A DNA stretch of 64,000 bases. Origin: Neisseria sp. oral taxon 014 str. F0314 (GTDB lineage: Bacteria > Pseudomonadota > Gammaproteobacteria > Burkholderiales > Neisseriaceae). The notes under the pieces were generated by a model, which saw only the letters and a program-made list of their open reading frames with translations, was not told where the DNA came from and made no database searches. How positions within the stretch are numbered: position 1 is the stretch's first letter; each line of letters starts with the position of its first letter. Shown here in pieces: positions 48,512-57,728 of this stretch. The stretch covers positions 1,612,001-1,676,000 of the forward strand of contig NZ_CP040504.1 in assembly GCF_005886145.1 (NCBI RefSeq). Reading direction: 5' to 3'. The position numbers and the translations under genes were made by a program.

Positions 48512-49549
48512 ATGGCTACCATTTATGATGTTGCCGCCCGCGCCGGCGTTTCCCCGAAAACGGTCAGCCGTGTAATTAACGGTGATGCGGCGGTAAGTGA
48601 CGCGACGCGTGAAAAAGTAGAGACAGCGATTGCGGCATTGGGCTATATCCCGTCTTCCGCCGCGCGGATTATGCGTTCCAACCGTTCGGGGCTGGTCGGG
48701 TTGATTACCGGTGCGATTTCGCGCACCGGCGAGGCGTTCCGCGTGCACGGTCTGCCCGACATGTTCCTGATTAAAGGCATCCAGCAGCAGATGCGTGCGG
48801 CGGGTAAAACGCTGATGATTGCCGATACGGCAAACCGGGCCGATCAAATCGAGCCGCTTATCCGCACCTTCATGGAACACCGTGCCGAGGGCATCCTTTA
48901 TGTGGCCGAATACCATCAGGAAGTCGCCTTGCCCGAAATCACGAATGCCTGTCCGATCGTGTTGGTTAACTGTTTCGATGCGTCGGGTACGCCGTCGGTG
49001 CTGCCCGACGATGAACAGGGGCAATACGATTTGGTGCGGCAGATTATCCGGCACGGCCATACGCGCATTGCCTACGTTACCCTGCCGCCGGGCATAGAAG
49101 CCACAAGGCTGCGCATCCAAGGTTACCGTCGCGCGCTGGAAGGTGCGGGCATTGCGTTTGATCCTGAGCTGCTGCAAACGGGATACCCCGACCATAGTAA
49201 CGACAGCGAACCGTTGTTGGCGGCAATTCTGCGCCTGACGGCCCTGCCGCAGCCGCCGAGCGTCATCTGCTGCGGCAACGATGAAATGGCGGTGCGTGTG
49301 TACGGTATCCTGCGGACGAGGGGATTGCGCGTGCCGGAACAGGTTTCCGTGGCCGGCTACGACAATCATAGCGCGATTGCGGAAACGCTGTTTCCGCCGC
49401 TGACCAGTACCGAGCTGCCTTATATGCGCATGGGCGCGCTGGCGGCAGATATGCTGCTGGGCGCGGCCGACGGCAAAAAAGAAACGGGACATATCGTCCG
49501 GGTTGCCGGAGAAACCATATGGCGGCAGTCTGTCGTCAGCCTGAAATGA
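48512..49549 (+). CDS. LacI-family transcriptional regulator
   Basis: The N-terminus is a LacI helix-turn-helix (MATIYDVAARAGVSPKTVSR) with hinge helix YIPSSAARIMRSNRSG. A periplasmic-binding-protein-like sugar domain follows (GLITGAISRTGEAF, CCGNDEMAVRVYGILRTRG, VAGYDNHSAIAETLFPPLT). 345 residues. It is followed by an MFS sugar transporter in the same direction, so it probably controls that gene (inference). The effector sugar is unknown. A TTG precedes the ATG directly; ATG was chosen. Confidence 0.92.
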   Translation: MATIYDVAARAGVSPKTVSRVINGDAAVSDATREKVETAIAALGYIPSSAARIMRSNRSGLVGLITGAISRTGEAFRVHGLPDMFLIKGIQQQMRAAGKTLMIADTANRADQIEPLIRTFMEHRAEGILYVAEYHQEVALPEITNACPIVLVNCFDASGTPSVLPDDEQGQYDLVRQIIRHGHTRIAYVTLPPGIEATRLRIQGYRRALEGAGIAFDPELLQTGYPDHSNDSEPLLAAILRLTALPQPPSVICCGNDEMAVRVYGILRTRGLRVPEQVSVAGYDNHSAIAETLFPPLTSTELPYMRMGALAADMLLGAADGKKETGHIVRVAGETIWRQSVVSLK

Positions 49550-49812
49550 ATCAACGAGGCGGGCTTCTTCCTAAACGGGAGGCCGTCTGAAACAATCCGC
49601 CGTTCTGTTTTGGGAAGCGGGTTTGGGATAAGCGGGAAAATATTTAATTTGGTTTTGTTATAAGAACCAAGGCTGCGGGCGAAACCCCATCTGTCCGCAG
49701 TGCCGAGCCGGTGCGGTGCTCAACAGAAGAGACGGTTTTCAGTCTCGATACTGCCGCTTCCGGTATACGGAGATTTTTTTCAGCCTTTTAAATCAACAGG
49801 AGTAAACTCCAA

Positions 49813-51144
49813 ATGAAAGTATCCCCACAAGTGGCGATGACGCTTCGCCAGATTATGTTGATGAATTTCGGCTTTTTCGGTATCCAGTACAGCTTCGGCT
49901 TGCAGCAGACCGCCATCAATCCGATTTTCAGCTTCCTCAATCCCGATCCCAGCATACTGCCCTACCTCAACATGGCAGGTCCGGTTACCGGCCTGATTGT
50001 TCAGCCTCTTATCGGTGCGATGAGCGACCGTACTTGGATACCCGGACTCGGCCGCCGTCGCCCGTATTTCCTAATCGGCGCCATCGGTTGCAGTCTGTGT
50101 CTGTTCCTATATCCGCACGTTACCGCACTGTGGATGGCTGTCTTGCTGCTTTGGTTGTTGGATATCAGTAACAATACCGCGATGGAGCCTTTCCGCGCCT
50201 TCATCGCCGACACTGTTCCCGAACACCAGCAATCCACCGGCTTTTTGATGCAGTCCGTATTTACCGGTTTGGGCATTACCCTTGCCAACATATCGCTCTA
50301 CCTCCTCCAGCAAGTCGGTTGGCTGAACCAAACCTCCGCAGCAGGTATTCCTTACTGGGTATTCGGCTCCTTCTACATCGGCGCCGTCTGCTCCATCGGT
50401 TCCGTTTTGGTTACCGTATTGTCTACTCCCGAACACGAACCTTCCCCTGAAGAAATGGCAGCGATTAAAGCCCAACCCAGCGGCCCCGTCCATGCCATCA
50501 AAGACATCGGCATCGCCATCAAAGAAATGCCGACGCCCTTATGGCAGCTTGCTTCGGTTTACCTGTTCCAATGGTATGCACTCTTTGTTTATTGGCAATA
50601 CATCTCCCACAGTATCGTTCAATCCGTTTGGCATTCCACTTCTGCCGACAAAGCCGCCTATGAACAGGCAGTTGCATGGACGGGGCTGGTCAACGGTTTT
50701 TACAACGTCGTTACCTTTATTTCTGCCTTCGGACTGATGTGGATGACGCGCAGATACGCTGCCAAATACGTCCATGCCTTTGCCGTTACCCTTGCCGCAC
50801 TCGCCCTTTTGGCGATTCCGCACATCACCGACAAATACCTGATGTTCGCTCCGATGATCGGTTTCGGTATTGGCTGGGCGAGTATGATGGGCGTGCCGTT
50901 TATGATTGTCGTGCATTCCATTCCGAAAGAACGCTATGGGGTGTATATGGGCATCGTCAACATGATGATTGTGATTCCGATGTTTATCGAAACCGTTACC
51001 TTTAGTTGGATTTATAAAACTTTCCTCGGTGCGAATCCATCCAACGCCATGATCTTCGCGGGCGTCTTCCTCGTTATTGCCGCCAGCTTGACCGTCATGA
51101 TTAAAACATCCAACAAACCTGTCGGCGTATCCGAAAACGCCTGA
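49813..51144 (+). CDS. MFS/GPH-type sugar transporter
   Basis: The 443-residue protein has about twelve membrane helices. Motifs: NFGFFGIQYSFGLQQT at the start, GAMSDRTWIPGLGRRRPYF (MFS loop 2-3) and NNTAMEPFRAFIADTVP. It resembles bacterial maltose/sucrose-type permeases, including the meningococcal transporter beside maltose phosphorylase. No phosphorylase, epimerase or phosphoglucomutase is next to it here. CAGGAG lies upstream of the ATG. Regulated probably by the LacI protein upstream. Confidence 0.88.
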   Translation: MKVSPQVAMTLRQIMLMNFGFFGIQYSFGLQQTAINPIFSFLNPDPSILPYLNMAGPVTGLIVQPLIGAMSDRTWIPGLGRRRPYFLIGAIGCSLCLFLYPHVTALWMAVLLLWLLDISNNTAMEPFRAFIADTVPEHQQSTGFLMQSVFTGLGITLANISLYLLQQVGWLNQTSAAGIPYWVFGSFYIGAVCSIGSVLVTVLSTPEHEPSPEEMAAIKAQPSGPVHAIKDIGIAIKEMPTPLWQLASVYLFQWYALFVYWQYISHSIVQSVWHSTSADKAAYEQAVAWTGLVNGFYNVVTFISAFGLMWMTRRYAAKYVHAFAVTLAALALLAIPHITDKYLMFAPMIGFGIGWASMMGVPFMIVVHSIPKERYGVYMGIVNMMIVIPMFIETVTFSWIYKTFLGANPSNAMIFAGVFLVIAASLTVMIKTSNKPVGVSENA

Positions 51145-51159
51145 TACCGAATCAGCAAA

Positions 51160-51190
51160 AAGGCCGTCTGAAATTTCAGACGGCCTTTTT
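51160..51190. terminator. DUS hairpin between the transporter and rsmJ
   Basis: AAGGCCGTCTGAAATTTCAGACGGCCTTTTT: almost no loop. It lies between convergent genes. Confidence 0.7.
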
Positions 51191-51207
51191 GGGGTTTCCA
51201 GACGGCC

Positions 51208-51963
51208 TTATTTTTCCGTAACGGGACTGAACGGCAGATAGACGTCAAACCGTGTACTCTTGCCCGCATACTGGTAGGCCGGTTCTTCACCGTTTAAAAA
51301 AACACCCAGCCGCGGGCGTTTGACGACGATGCGCTTTCGGGCGACGGTCCGTGCTGCGGCCAGCAGTGCGGCTTCGTCCTGCGACGCGCCGACCAGTCCG
51401 TGAAAATAAGCCATTTCTTTTTTGACCGCCGCCGATTTCTGCCGTTCGGGATACATTGGGTCGAGATAAACCACATCGGGACGGCCCGCCTGCAATGCCA
51501 GTTCGGGCATCAGGGCGCAGGCGTCGCCGAAATGCAGGGTAATGCGTTGCGCAATATCCCTGATGTCGTCGTCTTGCAGGGCGCGGGTCAGGCCGTCTGA
51601 AAGCAGGCAGGCTACGGCGGGATTCTGCTCGAAAGCGTGTACGCTCAGGCCGAGCGAGGCCAGCACGAAACTATCTCGCCCCAGACCGCCGGTCGCATCC
51701 CATACCGTAGGCCACGCAGTATGGTTGACCGCTTTCGCAATCAGTTCGCCACCGCCTTTGGTGCGTCGGTATTGGGCCACCCCTCCCGAAAAATCAACCT
51801 TGACGCGCCCCTTTTCCCCCGCACGGCAGAGGTTGAGGCCGTCTGAATCCGCCAGCAGGTATTCGCCGGCCTCGGGCGGGGAGGCGGCAACGGTCAGGCC
51901 GAACTGCTCCGCCAAACGGCGGGCGGAATCGGTGGCGGAATCGGTCAGGCAGACGGTGGTCAT
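51208..51963 (-). CDS. rsmJ: 16S rRNA (guanine1516-N2)-methyltransferase RsmJ
   Basis: The chosen ATG (MTTVCLTDSATDSARRLAEQ) gives 251 residues, a normal RsmJ length. SAM-dependent methyltransferase motifs: VWDATGGLGRDSFVLASLG (motif I) and PDVVYLDPMYPERQKSA (catalytic DPMYP). It methylates G1516 of 16S rRNA. The frame is open 130 bases further up but without a start signal. Confidence 0.92.
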   Translation of the reverse strand: MTTVCLTDSATDSARRLAEQFGLTVAASPPEAGEYLLADSDGLNLCRAGEKGRVKVDFSGGVAQYRRTKGGGELIAKAVNHTAWPTVWDATGGLGRDSFVLASLGLSVHAFEQNPAVACLLSDGLTRALQDDDIRDIAQRITLHFGDACALMPELALQAGRPDVVYLDPMYPERQKSAAVKKEMAYFHGLVGASQDEAALLAAARTVARKRIVVKRPRLGVFLNGEEPAYQYAGKSTRFDVYLPFSPVTEK

Positions 51964-52105
51964 GTTCGGGCGGCCTCCAAAAGGGTCGGAAACGGCGGAT
52001 GCAAAATTGCAGAAAAGCAGCAGAATAGCACACTGCTGCCGATAAAGTCTTAAAAAACCTACCGTAAACACCGTCCCTGTTATAGAATGGAGCACTTATA
52101 CTAAA

Positions 52106-52147
52106 CAGGCCGTCTGAAAATGCGGGCGTTCCTTTTCAGACGGCCTT
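52106..52147. repeat. DUS inverted pair upstream of the FadL-type gene
   Basis: AGGCCGTCTGAAAA facing TTTTCAGACGGCCT between divergent rsmJ and the porin gene. Confidence 0.55.
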
Positions 52148-52180
52148 ATTCACAAAAACCGCCCGCGCGTTGACCGAAGT

Positions 52181-53620
52181 ATGATGCACATGAAAACACC
52201 GTTGAAAACCATTGCCGCTTTTTTGGGAGCCGTCTTTTCCGTCCAGCCTGTCCTCGCATCGGGCTACCATTTCGGCACCCAGTCCGTAACCGCGCAAAGC
52301 ACGGCCAACGCCGCCGCTGCCGAAGCCGTCGATGCTTCCACCATTTTCTATAATCCCGCCGGCCTGGCCAAACTGGAAAACAGTGAAATCACCGCCGCCG
52401 CCAACATCGTTATGCCGCACATCGAATACTCCGGCGCCGAAGCGGCCTACCGCCGCACCGGAACGGCCGTCGGCGGCGAAACCAGCGGCACCATCACCAA
52501 AAAAGCCACGTTTGCGCCGCATCTCTACGGCGCATATAAAGCCGGCGACGTTACCGTCGGTTTGGGCGTGTATGTGCCGTTTGCCTCAGCCACCGATTAC
52601 AGCGGTCAGTCGGTACTGCGCCATCACCTCAACCGCCTCGGCCTGACCAGTATCGCCGTCGAGCCGGTGGTTGCCTATAAATTCAACGACAAACATTCCG
52701 TCGGTGCGGGCCTGATTGCCCAACACTCTTCCGCCGAGCTGCGCAAATACGCCGACTGGGACGCTTCCGGTACCGTCAGTGCGCTGGCAAGCCGTCAGGC
52801 GTCGCAGGCCGCGGGCCGCCCGGTAAGCGTGGATGCGACCGGCCATGCCGACGGCCATGCCGAAGTCAAAGGCAAAGACTGGGGTTTCGGCTACCAGTTT
52901 GCATGGTTGTGGGACATTAACGACCGCGTCCGCGTCGGTGCGAACTACCGCTCCAAAGTCAAACACAAGCTCAAAGGCAGCGCCGATTGGTATGCCGACG
53001 GAGACTATGTCAAACCCGTTTACGCCGCCCGCATCGGCGTGCCTGTTGCCGCGGGCGGCAGCGGCTATGTCCCGCATGAAAAGGCGGAGGTGGAAATCGT
53101 TACCCCCGAATCGCTGTCGTTACACGGCATGTACAAGGCCACCGACCGCTTCAACCTGTTCGGCGACGTTACCTGGACGCGCCACAGCCGCTTCAACAAA
53201 GCCGAGCTGGTGTTTGAAAACACCAAAGCCATCGGCGTCGGCAAAACTTCCGACCGCACCGTCATCACGCCCAATTGGCGTAATACCTACAAAGTCGCCG
53301 TCGGCGGTTCGTACCAATACAGCGAACCCTTGCAGCTTCGCGCCGGCATCGCTTTCGACCAGAGTCCGGTACGCGGCGCGCAAAGCCGTCTGAACACGCT
53401 TCCCGACGGCAACCGCATTTGGTATTCGCTCGGTGCGAAATACACCCTCCGCAAAAACCATGTGTTCGACGTCGCATACAGCCACATCCACATCAACGAC
53501 ACCACCTTCTTTGCCGCCGCTTCGACCGGCGACAATGTGGACAGCAAAGGCACGGCTTATGCGAAATTCCGAAACTACGCCAATATCGTAGGGTTGCAAT
53601 ACAGCTATAAATTCAAATAA
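52181..53620 (+). CDS. FadL/OmpP1-family outer membrane transport protein
   Basis: The 479-residue protein has a signal peptide (MKTPLKTIAAFLGAVFSVQP, cleaved near LASGYHF). The FadL-type N-terminal hatch follows (GTQSVTAQSTANAAAAEAVD, STIFYNPAGLAKL), then an outer membrane beta barrel ending in Phe-rich strand YSYKFK. The family moves long-chain fatty acids or other hydrophobic compounds. ATGs at 52181 and 52190 are both possible. Intact. Confidence 0.92.
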   Translation: MMHMKTPLKTIAAFLGAVFSVQPVLASGYHFGTQSVTAQSTANAAAAEAVDASTIFYNPAGLAKLENSEITAAANIVMPHIEYSGAEAAYRRTGTAVGGETSGTITKKATFAPHLYGAYKAGDVTVGLGVYVPFASATDYSGQSVLRHHLNRLGLTSIAVEPVVAYKFNDKHSVGAGLIAQHSSAELRKYADWDASGTVSALASRQASQAAGRPVSVDATGHADGHAEVKGKDWGFGYQFAWLWDINDRVRVGANYRSKVKHKLKGSADWYADGDYVKPVYAARIGVPVAAGGSGYVPHEKAEVEIVTPESLSLHGMYKATDRFNLFGDVTWTRHSRFNKAELVFENTKAIGVGKTSDRTVITPNWRNTYKVAVGGSYQYSEPLQLRAGIAFDQSPVRGAQSRLNTLPDGNRIWYSLGAKYTLRKNHVFDVAYSHIHINDTTFFAAASTGDNVDSKGTAYAKFRNYANIVGLQYSYKFK

Positions 53621-53635
53621 TCCGCTGGGCAAACG

Positions 53636-53676
53636 ACAAGGCCGTCTGAAACATCTGTTTTCAGACGGCCTTATTT
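53636..53676. terminator. DUS hairpin after the FadL-type gene
   Basis: AAGGCCGTCTGAAAC(A)...TTTTCAGACGGCCTTATTT just after the stop. Confidence 0.7.
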
Positions 53677-53736
53677 ATTAGACCCTGCCGATCGTGCAGG
53701 AAGGGCGGCGGAAACATCGCGCCGGTTAAAGCGGAA

Positions 53737-53871
53737 TCAACGTCCGAACGTCGTCCGCCCCGTTTCCACGCCGGTAGTGATTTCGCCGTACATTTCCGTT
53801 CCGCCGTTGCCGGACACGCCCGCGCAGGCGGCCAACAGAAGCAGGGCGGCAAGGCTGAGGGATTTCATCAT
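53737..53871 (-). CDS. Very small lipoprotein (44 aa)
   Basis: The minus strand reads MMKSLSLAALLLLAACAGVS and on to a stop after GRTTFGR. The lipobox LLAAC predicts a lipidated mature peptide of only 29 residues (CAGVSGNGGTEMYGEITTGVETGRTTFGR-type content, Gly/Thr-rich). GGAG lies seven bases before the first ATG. Short for a gene, but signal, lipobox, RBS and stop all agree. Function unknown. Confidence 0.65.
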   Translation of the reverse strand: MMKSLSLAALLLLAACAGVSGNGGTEMYGEITTGVETGRTTFGR

Positions 53872-53902
53872 AAAATTTCTCCGCTTGTGTTTTCAGACGG
53901 CC

Positions 53903-54760
53903 TCATTGCGCATCGCAACGGAAATGGTAGGCGCTGATGGAAAAGCCGTTATTGAAATACAGGCGGTGGGCGGGCGCACGTTCCTGATCGACGTGGACGT
54001 TCAAATGGATTTTCGCAATGCCCGCCTCGGCCGCCGTTTTGCGCACTTCGCGCAACAGCCGCGAAGCGTAGCCTTTGTTGCGGCTTTGCGGCAGGGTTAC
54101 GATGTCGTCGATGTGCAGATGGTGGCCGCTGGCCAGATTGAACGCTTCGTGAAAACCGCATACCGACACCGCATTGTGTTTGCCTTCCTCGAAAATACCG
54201 AACAGCCGGTATCCGGCGGCGCGCTGGCGGGTGTTGATTTGTTCGACGAAACGGTTGATGTCGGTCAGCGTCGGGCGCAGCACGCTCAACGCGGCAAACG
54301 CGGTGGCGGTTTCTTCCGCCGTGATTTCGCGCAACACGGTTTCCGCCGCTTCCGCCCCTGTTTTGATGGGCAGGACGGACTCCTCCCGTTCGGCGGCGTG
54401 TTTTTCCTCAACCGCCTGCGCCAGCAGCACTTGGGTTTCGGGCACAGCTTCCTGCACGCCGCTCTCGCGTTCTTCCAGCAGCTGCTTGCAGTCGATGATG
54501 CGCAAATCGTTGTCGGCGGCGAAGTCCATCAGGAAGCGGAACATCGGCGGATTGGCTTCTTCCAGTTTTTTATCCACCGCCACGCAGCGCACTTTGTCCA
54601 CCAGAATCGGCCGCACCCAGTTCGAATAGGAAAGGCGGTTGTCTTTGTCGAACGACGACAAAATCCCGCACAGCCGCTCCGCCCAGTCGCTCGGACGGAA
54701 AATCTTACCTTTGCTTGTCGTACCGTGAATCACAACTTCGTATGGGTTGCACACTAACAT
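53903..54760 (-). CDS. DUF3579 + GNAT acetyltransferase fusion protein
   Basis: Residues about 1-95 (CNPYEVVIHGTTSKGKIFRP, SDWAERLCGILSSF, KCVAVDKKLEE-like) match DUF3579. Residues about 140-285 form a GNAT N-acetyltransferase domain (HIDDIVTLPQSRNKGYASRL, with the acetyl-CoA loop QSRNKGYAS). Both domains also exist as separate proteins, so this is a fusion. Substrate unknown. Divergent from pyrB. Confidence 0.82.
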   Translation of the reverse strand: MLVCNPYEVVIHGTTSKGKIFRPSDWAERLCGILSSFDKDNRLSYSNWVRPILVDKVRCVAVDKKLEEANPPMFRFLMDFAADNDLRIIDCKQLLEERESGVQEAVPETQVLLAQAVEEKHAAEREESVLPIKTGAEAAETVLREITAEETATAFAALSVLRPTLTDINRFVEQINTRQRAAGYRLFGIFEEGKHNAVSVCGFHEAFNLASGHHLHIDDIVTLPQSRNKGYASRLLREVRKTAAEAGIAKIHLNVHVDQERAPAHRLYFNNGFSISAYHFRCDAQ

Positions 54761-54937
54761 GGCGTTTTTCCTGAGATTATTTGGAACAATAAGTGAATTA
54801 TACCTTCACCGCCCGTTTCCCGCTAAGGTGGTTTGACGAAGGGTGCCCGAAACGGCCCAAGGGCAGACCGCGCTTTCAGACGGCCTTCGAATATGCGATA
54901 ATCCGCTCATCGGTCAAACACTCTAAAACGGCAAAAA

Positions 54938-55063
54938 ATGATTCGTTCCATCGGATACCGCCCCTGTGCCACGCTGCCGGCCGCAGCGGTTTCGCCGTTT
55001 GCCCCATCCCGCCATTTGTCAGAAGGCGGGTTTTTTATGGACAAAGGAAGCCCCCATGCCTAA
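54938..55063 (+). CDS. pyrL: pyrBI leader peptide (41 aa)
   Basis: An open frame [20 protein letters not shown] runs through the attenuator hairpin and stops at TAA five bases into pyrB. Its length and its overlap with the terminator are like E. coli PyrL (44 aa). Translation close behind RNA polymerase, when UTP is low and polymerase pauses, would melt the hairpin and let pyrB be transcribed. No strong RBS is visible (CTCTAAAACGGC), which weakens the case. Confidence 0.55.
   Translation: MIRSIGYRPCATLPAAAVSPFAPSRHLSEGGFFMDKGSPHA
55008..55036 (+). promoter_or_regulatory. pyrBI attenuator (rho-independent terminator before pyrB)
   Basis: CCCGCC pairs with GGCGGG around ATTTGTCAGAA and is followed by TTTTTT, 20 bases before the pyrB ATG. 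A terminator this close before a start codon fits attenuation control. Confidence 0.75.
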
Positions 55064-55976
55064 TCCGCTTTACCGCCAACACGTCATTTCCATTTCCGAT
55101 TTAAGTACCGAACAACTCGAACTGCTGCTTCAGACGGCCTTGAAGCTGAAAGAGCACCCGCGCGACGACCTGCTCGAAGGCAAACTCATCGGCTCATGCT
55201 TTTTCGAACCCTCCACCCGCACGCGCCTGTCGTTTGAAACCGCCGTACAACGCTTGGGCGGCAAAGTCATCGGCTTTTCCGACGGCGCCAACACCAGCGC
55301 GAAAAAAGGCGAAACCCTAGCCGACACCGCCCGCATCATCTCCAGCTACACCGACGCCATCATCCAACGCCACCCCAAAGACGGCGCCGCGCGCGTGTCC
55401 GCCGAGTTTTCCAAAGTCCCCGTCATCAACGCCGGCGACGGCACCAACCAACACCCCAGCCAAACCCTGCTCGACCTCGTTACCATCTATGAAACCCAAG
55501 GCCGTCTGAACAACCTCAAAATCGCCATGGCGGGCGACCTCAAATACGGCCGCACCGTCCATTCCCTCTGCCAAGCCCTCAAACGCTGGGACTGCGAATT
55601 CGCCTTCGTCTCCCCGCCCAGCCTTGCCATGCCCGAATACATCACCGAAGAACTCGAAGCCGCAGGCTGCCGTTACCAAATCCTGCCCGACCTCGAAACC
55701 GCCGTCGAATGGGCGGACATCCTGTACATGACCCGCGTCCAGCGCGAACGCTTCGACGAACAAGAGTTCGCCAAAATCCAAGGCAAATTCAACCTCAACG
55801 CCGCCATGCTCGCCAACGCACGTCCCAACCTGCGCGTGCTGCACCCCCTGCCGCGCGTTGACGAAATCCACCCCGATGTCGATGCCACGCCGCACGCCTA
55901 CTATTTCGAGCAGGCGACCAACGGCGTTTACGCCCGCATGGCGATTTTGTCGCTGGTGTTGAACGAAGAAGTGTAA
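55056..55976 (+). CDS. pyrB: Aspartate carbamoyltransferase catalytic subunit PyrB
   Basis: PyrB joins carbamoyl phosphate and aspartate in pyrimidine synthesis. The chosen ATG ([20 protein letters not shown]) has AAAGGAAG upstream. 306 residues. Carbamoyl phosphate site [13 protein letters not shown], the HPSQTLLDL motif, and the end [20 protein letters not shown]. It forms a holoenzyme with PyrI, whose gene starts 10 bases after its stop. Two DUS copies lie inside the gene. Confidence 0.97.
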   Translation: MPNPLYRQHVISISDLSTEQLELLLQTALKLKEHPRDDLLEGKLIGSCFFEPSTRTRLSFETAVQRLGGKVIGFSDGANTSAKKGETLADTARIISSYTDAIIQRHPKDGAARVSAEFSKVPVINAGDGTNQHPSQTLLDLVTIYETQGRLNNLKIAMAGDLKYGRTVHSLCQALKRWDCEFAFVSPPSLAMPEYITEELEAAGCRYQILPDLETAVEWADILYMTRVQRERFDEQEFAKIQGKFNLNAAMLANARPNLRVLHPLPRVDEIHPDVDATPHAYYFEQATNGVYARMAILSLVLNEEV

Positions 55977-55985
55977 GGAGCAAAC

Positions 55986-56444
55986 ATGGAAAATAAAAAA
56001 CTCAGCGTCGAAGCCATCGAAAACGGCACCGTCATCGACCACATCCCCGCCGGGCTGGGCTTGACCATCCTGCGCCAGTTCAAACTGCTGCATTACGGCA
56101 GCGCCGTAACCGTCGGCTTCAACCTGCCCAGCAAAACCCAAGGCAGCAAAGACATCATCAAAATTTCCGGCGTGGCGTTCGACGATGCCGCCGCCAACCG
56201 GCTGGCGTTGTTCGCGCCCGAAGCCACCGTCAATACTATCGCCGATTTCAAAGTGGTGGACAAACGCCACCTGACCCTGCCCGACGAAATTGCCGAAGTG
56301 TTCCGCTGCCCCAATGCCAATTGCGCCAGCCACGGCGAACCGGTGAAAAGCCGCTTCTACGTCAAAACGCAAAATGGCCAAACCCGCCTGAAATGCCATT
56401 ACTGCGAGAAAACATACAGCCGCGATTCGGTGGCCGAGGCCTAA
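55986..56444 (+). CDS. pyrI: Aspartate carbamoyltransferase regulatory subunit PyrI
   Basis: PyrI binds CTP/ATP and tunes PyrB. 152 residues. The N-terminal nucleotide domain begins [19 protein letters not shown]. The C-terminal zinc site has four cysteines: [10 protein letters not shown] and CHYCEK. AAGGAG precedes the ATG. Cotranscribed with pyrB. Confidence 0.97.
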   Translation: MENKKLSVEAIENGTVIDHIPAGLGLTILRQFKLLHYGSAVTVGFNLPSKTQGSKDIIKISGVAFDDAAANRLALFAPEATVNTIADFKVVDKRHLTLPDEIAEVFRCPNANCASHGEPVKSRFYVKTQNGQTRLKCHYCEKTYSRDSVAEA

Positions 56445-56479
56445 CGGTTAAGGCATTTGACGCTGTTTCCCGAATGGAA

Positions 56480-56537
56480 AGGCCGTCTGAAAACGGAATA
56501 ACCCGACCCTGACCGGTTCCGTTTTCAGACGGCCTTT
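56480..56537. terminator. DUS hairpin after pyrI
   Basis: AAAGGCCGTCTGAAAACGGA faces TCCGTTTTCAGACGGCCTTTT; extended stem and T-run. Confidence 0.75.
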
Positions 56538-56751
56538 TGCATTTCATCCACCCTACGGAAAGTCAAAGAAAGCTGCCTTTTATCGTCCCGTTTCCCGAAT
56601 TGTGCAAATATATTTGAAAATATGCGGGTAAAGCGCCGAAGAATGATACGGAATGTAAGTTCCAAGATGGCTGCCTGCCGGCAAATCCCTTCGGCTGCTG
56701 ATTCCGTCGTTTCAGACGGCCTTTGACTACAAAAGCAGGAAATACAGACCG
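56538..56751. other. Intergenic region before the small membrane protein gene
   Basis: About 215 bases with no supported gene; one DUS (TTTCAGACGGCCTTT) near 56711, 30 bases before the next ATG. Confidence 0.35.
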
Positions 56752-57366
56752 ATGCCCTCAAACGTACAGACCCGTTCCGCTCCGCTGCTCTATGTTTTGA
56801 TTTACTTTGCCGGATTTCTCACGGCCTGCCTCTGGTTCAACCCGCAAGATTACCTTTCCGACCTCGCCCCGACGGTAACGGCAGTTGCGGCACTGACCGC
56901 CGCATGGTTGGTGTGTCTGCTGGTCATGTATAAAGTACGCAGCCAGACGGAATGGATGCAACGCGAACAGCGGATTCAGCGGGAACAGATTCACCCTGTG
57001 CTCCATGCCGCCATCCGACGCATGGAAGGCAGCCCCGCCACATTGGTGTTGTCGGTGAAAAATCACGGCAAAGGCGCGGCCGGCAAAGTGCGTTTCCATA
57101 TCGAAGCCCTGCCCAACCATGCAGCCAGCAACGCTGTTACCGCGGCCGCCAGCCGGTTGCCGGTTTTTTCAGACGGCCTCGACATGCTGGCCGCAGGCGA
57201 AACATACAGCGGCGCATTCGCCGATGTGGAAGAGCTGACCGCGCAGTTACCGCCAAACGGCCTGAGCGGCGTGGTCAAATTGCGTCTCGAATACCAAAAT
57301 ACATTTGGCGAAACCTGCAAATCGGAAAACGTGCTGGAATTGGCCGGTTTGAATCGTGCCGTCTGA
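56752..57366 (+). CDS. Hypothetical membrane protein with periplasmic/cytoplasmic beta domain
   Basis: The 204-residue protein has two N-terminal membrane helices (LLYVLIYFAGFLTACLWF and VTAVAALTAAWLVCLLVMYKV). A charged coiled coil follows (EWMQREQRIQREQ), then a beta-rich domain (PATLVLSVKNHGKGAAGKVRF, GVVKLRLEYQNTFGETC). The layout recalls membrane proteins with a ligand-binding or immunoglobulin-like domain. No family recognised. A DUS lies within the coding sequence near 57168. Confidence 0.65.
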   Translation: MPSNVQTRSAPLLYVLIYFAGFLTACLWFNPQDYLSDLAPTVTAVAALTAAWLVCLLVMYKVRSQTEWMQREQRIQREQIHPVLHAAIRRMEGSPATLVLSVKNHGKGAAGKVRFHIEALPNHAASNAVTAAASRLPVFSDGLDMLAAGETYSGAFADVEELTAQLPPNGLSGVVKLRLEYQNTFGETCKSENVLELAGLNRAV

Positions 57367-57656
57367 ACGAAGGCCCGTGCAGGCTTGTTTCCGTTGAAAT
57401 GTCGGAAGAGGGCGGTTAAAGGAATTTAATTCTTTTGCCGATTTACATACGGGCGGGCGTCGGATACCGTTTTGCGGTTATGTTTCAATACCCAATCGAC
57501 ATTTTGAAACGGAGGTACGCCGTTATCTTTATATTTCTTGCACAAACTTTGGAACGCCGGCATTTAAAATTTTTCATCTCGTCATCAGGCCGGATTGGTA
57601 ACGCGGATGCCGCCGGAAACCGTAAAGCGGCAATTCAAACGAAGAAAAAATAAAAC
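57367..57656. other. Intergenic region with a doubtful small open frame
   Basis: An ATG frame of 72 codons at 57435-57653 (MPIYIRAGVGYRF) exists, but has no RBS, homologue known to me or signal sequence. I do not call it a gene. Confidence 0.35.
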
Positions 57657-57693
57657 AAGGCCGTCTGAAATCAGATTTTCAGACGGCCTTGTG
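57656..57693. terminator. DUS hairpin downstream of the LysM gene
   Basis: AAGGCCGTCTGAAATC faces GATTTTCAGACGGCCTT, 36 bases past the LysM gene stop. Confidence 0.7.
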
Positions 57694-57728
57694 ATACGGT
57701 TAAACAAGATTCGGATTATTTTAGACGA

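Noticed and set aside
57435-57653. 72-codon frame starting MPIYIRAGVGYRF
   Set aside because: No ribosome binding site, no signal or domain pattern, and a Lys-rich end running into a DUS hairpin.
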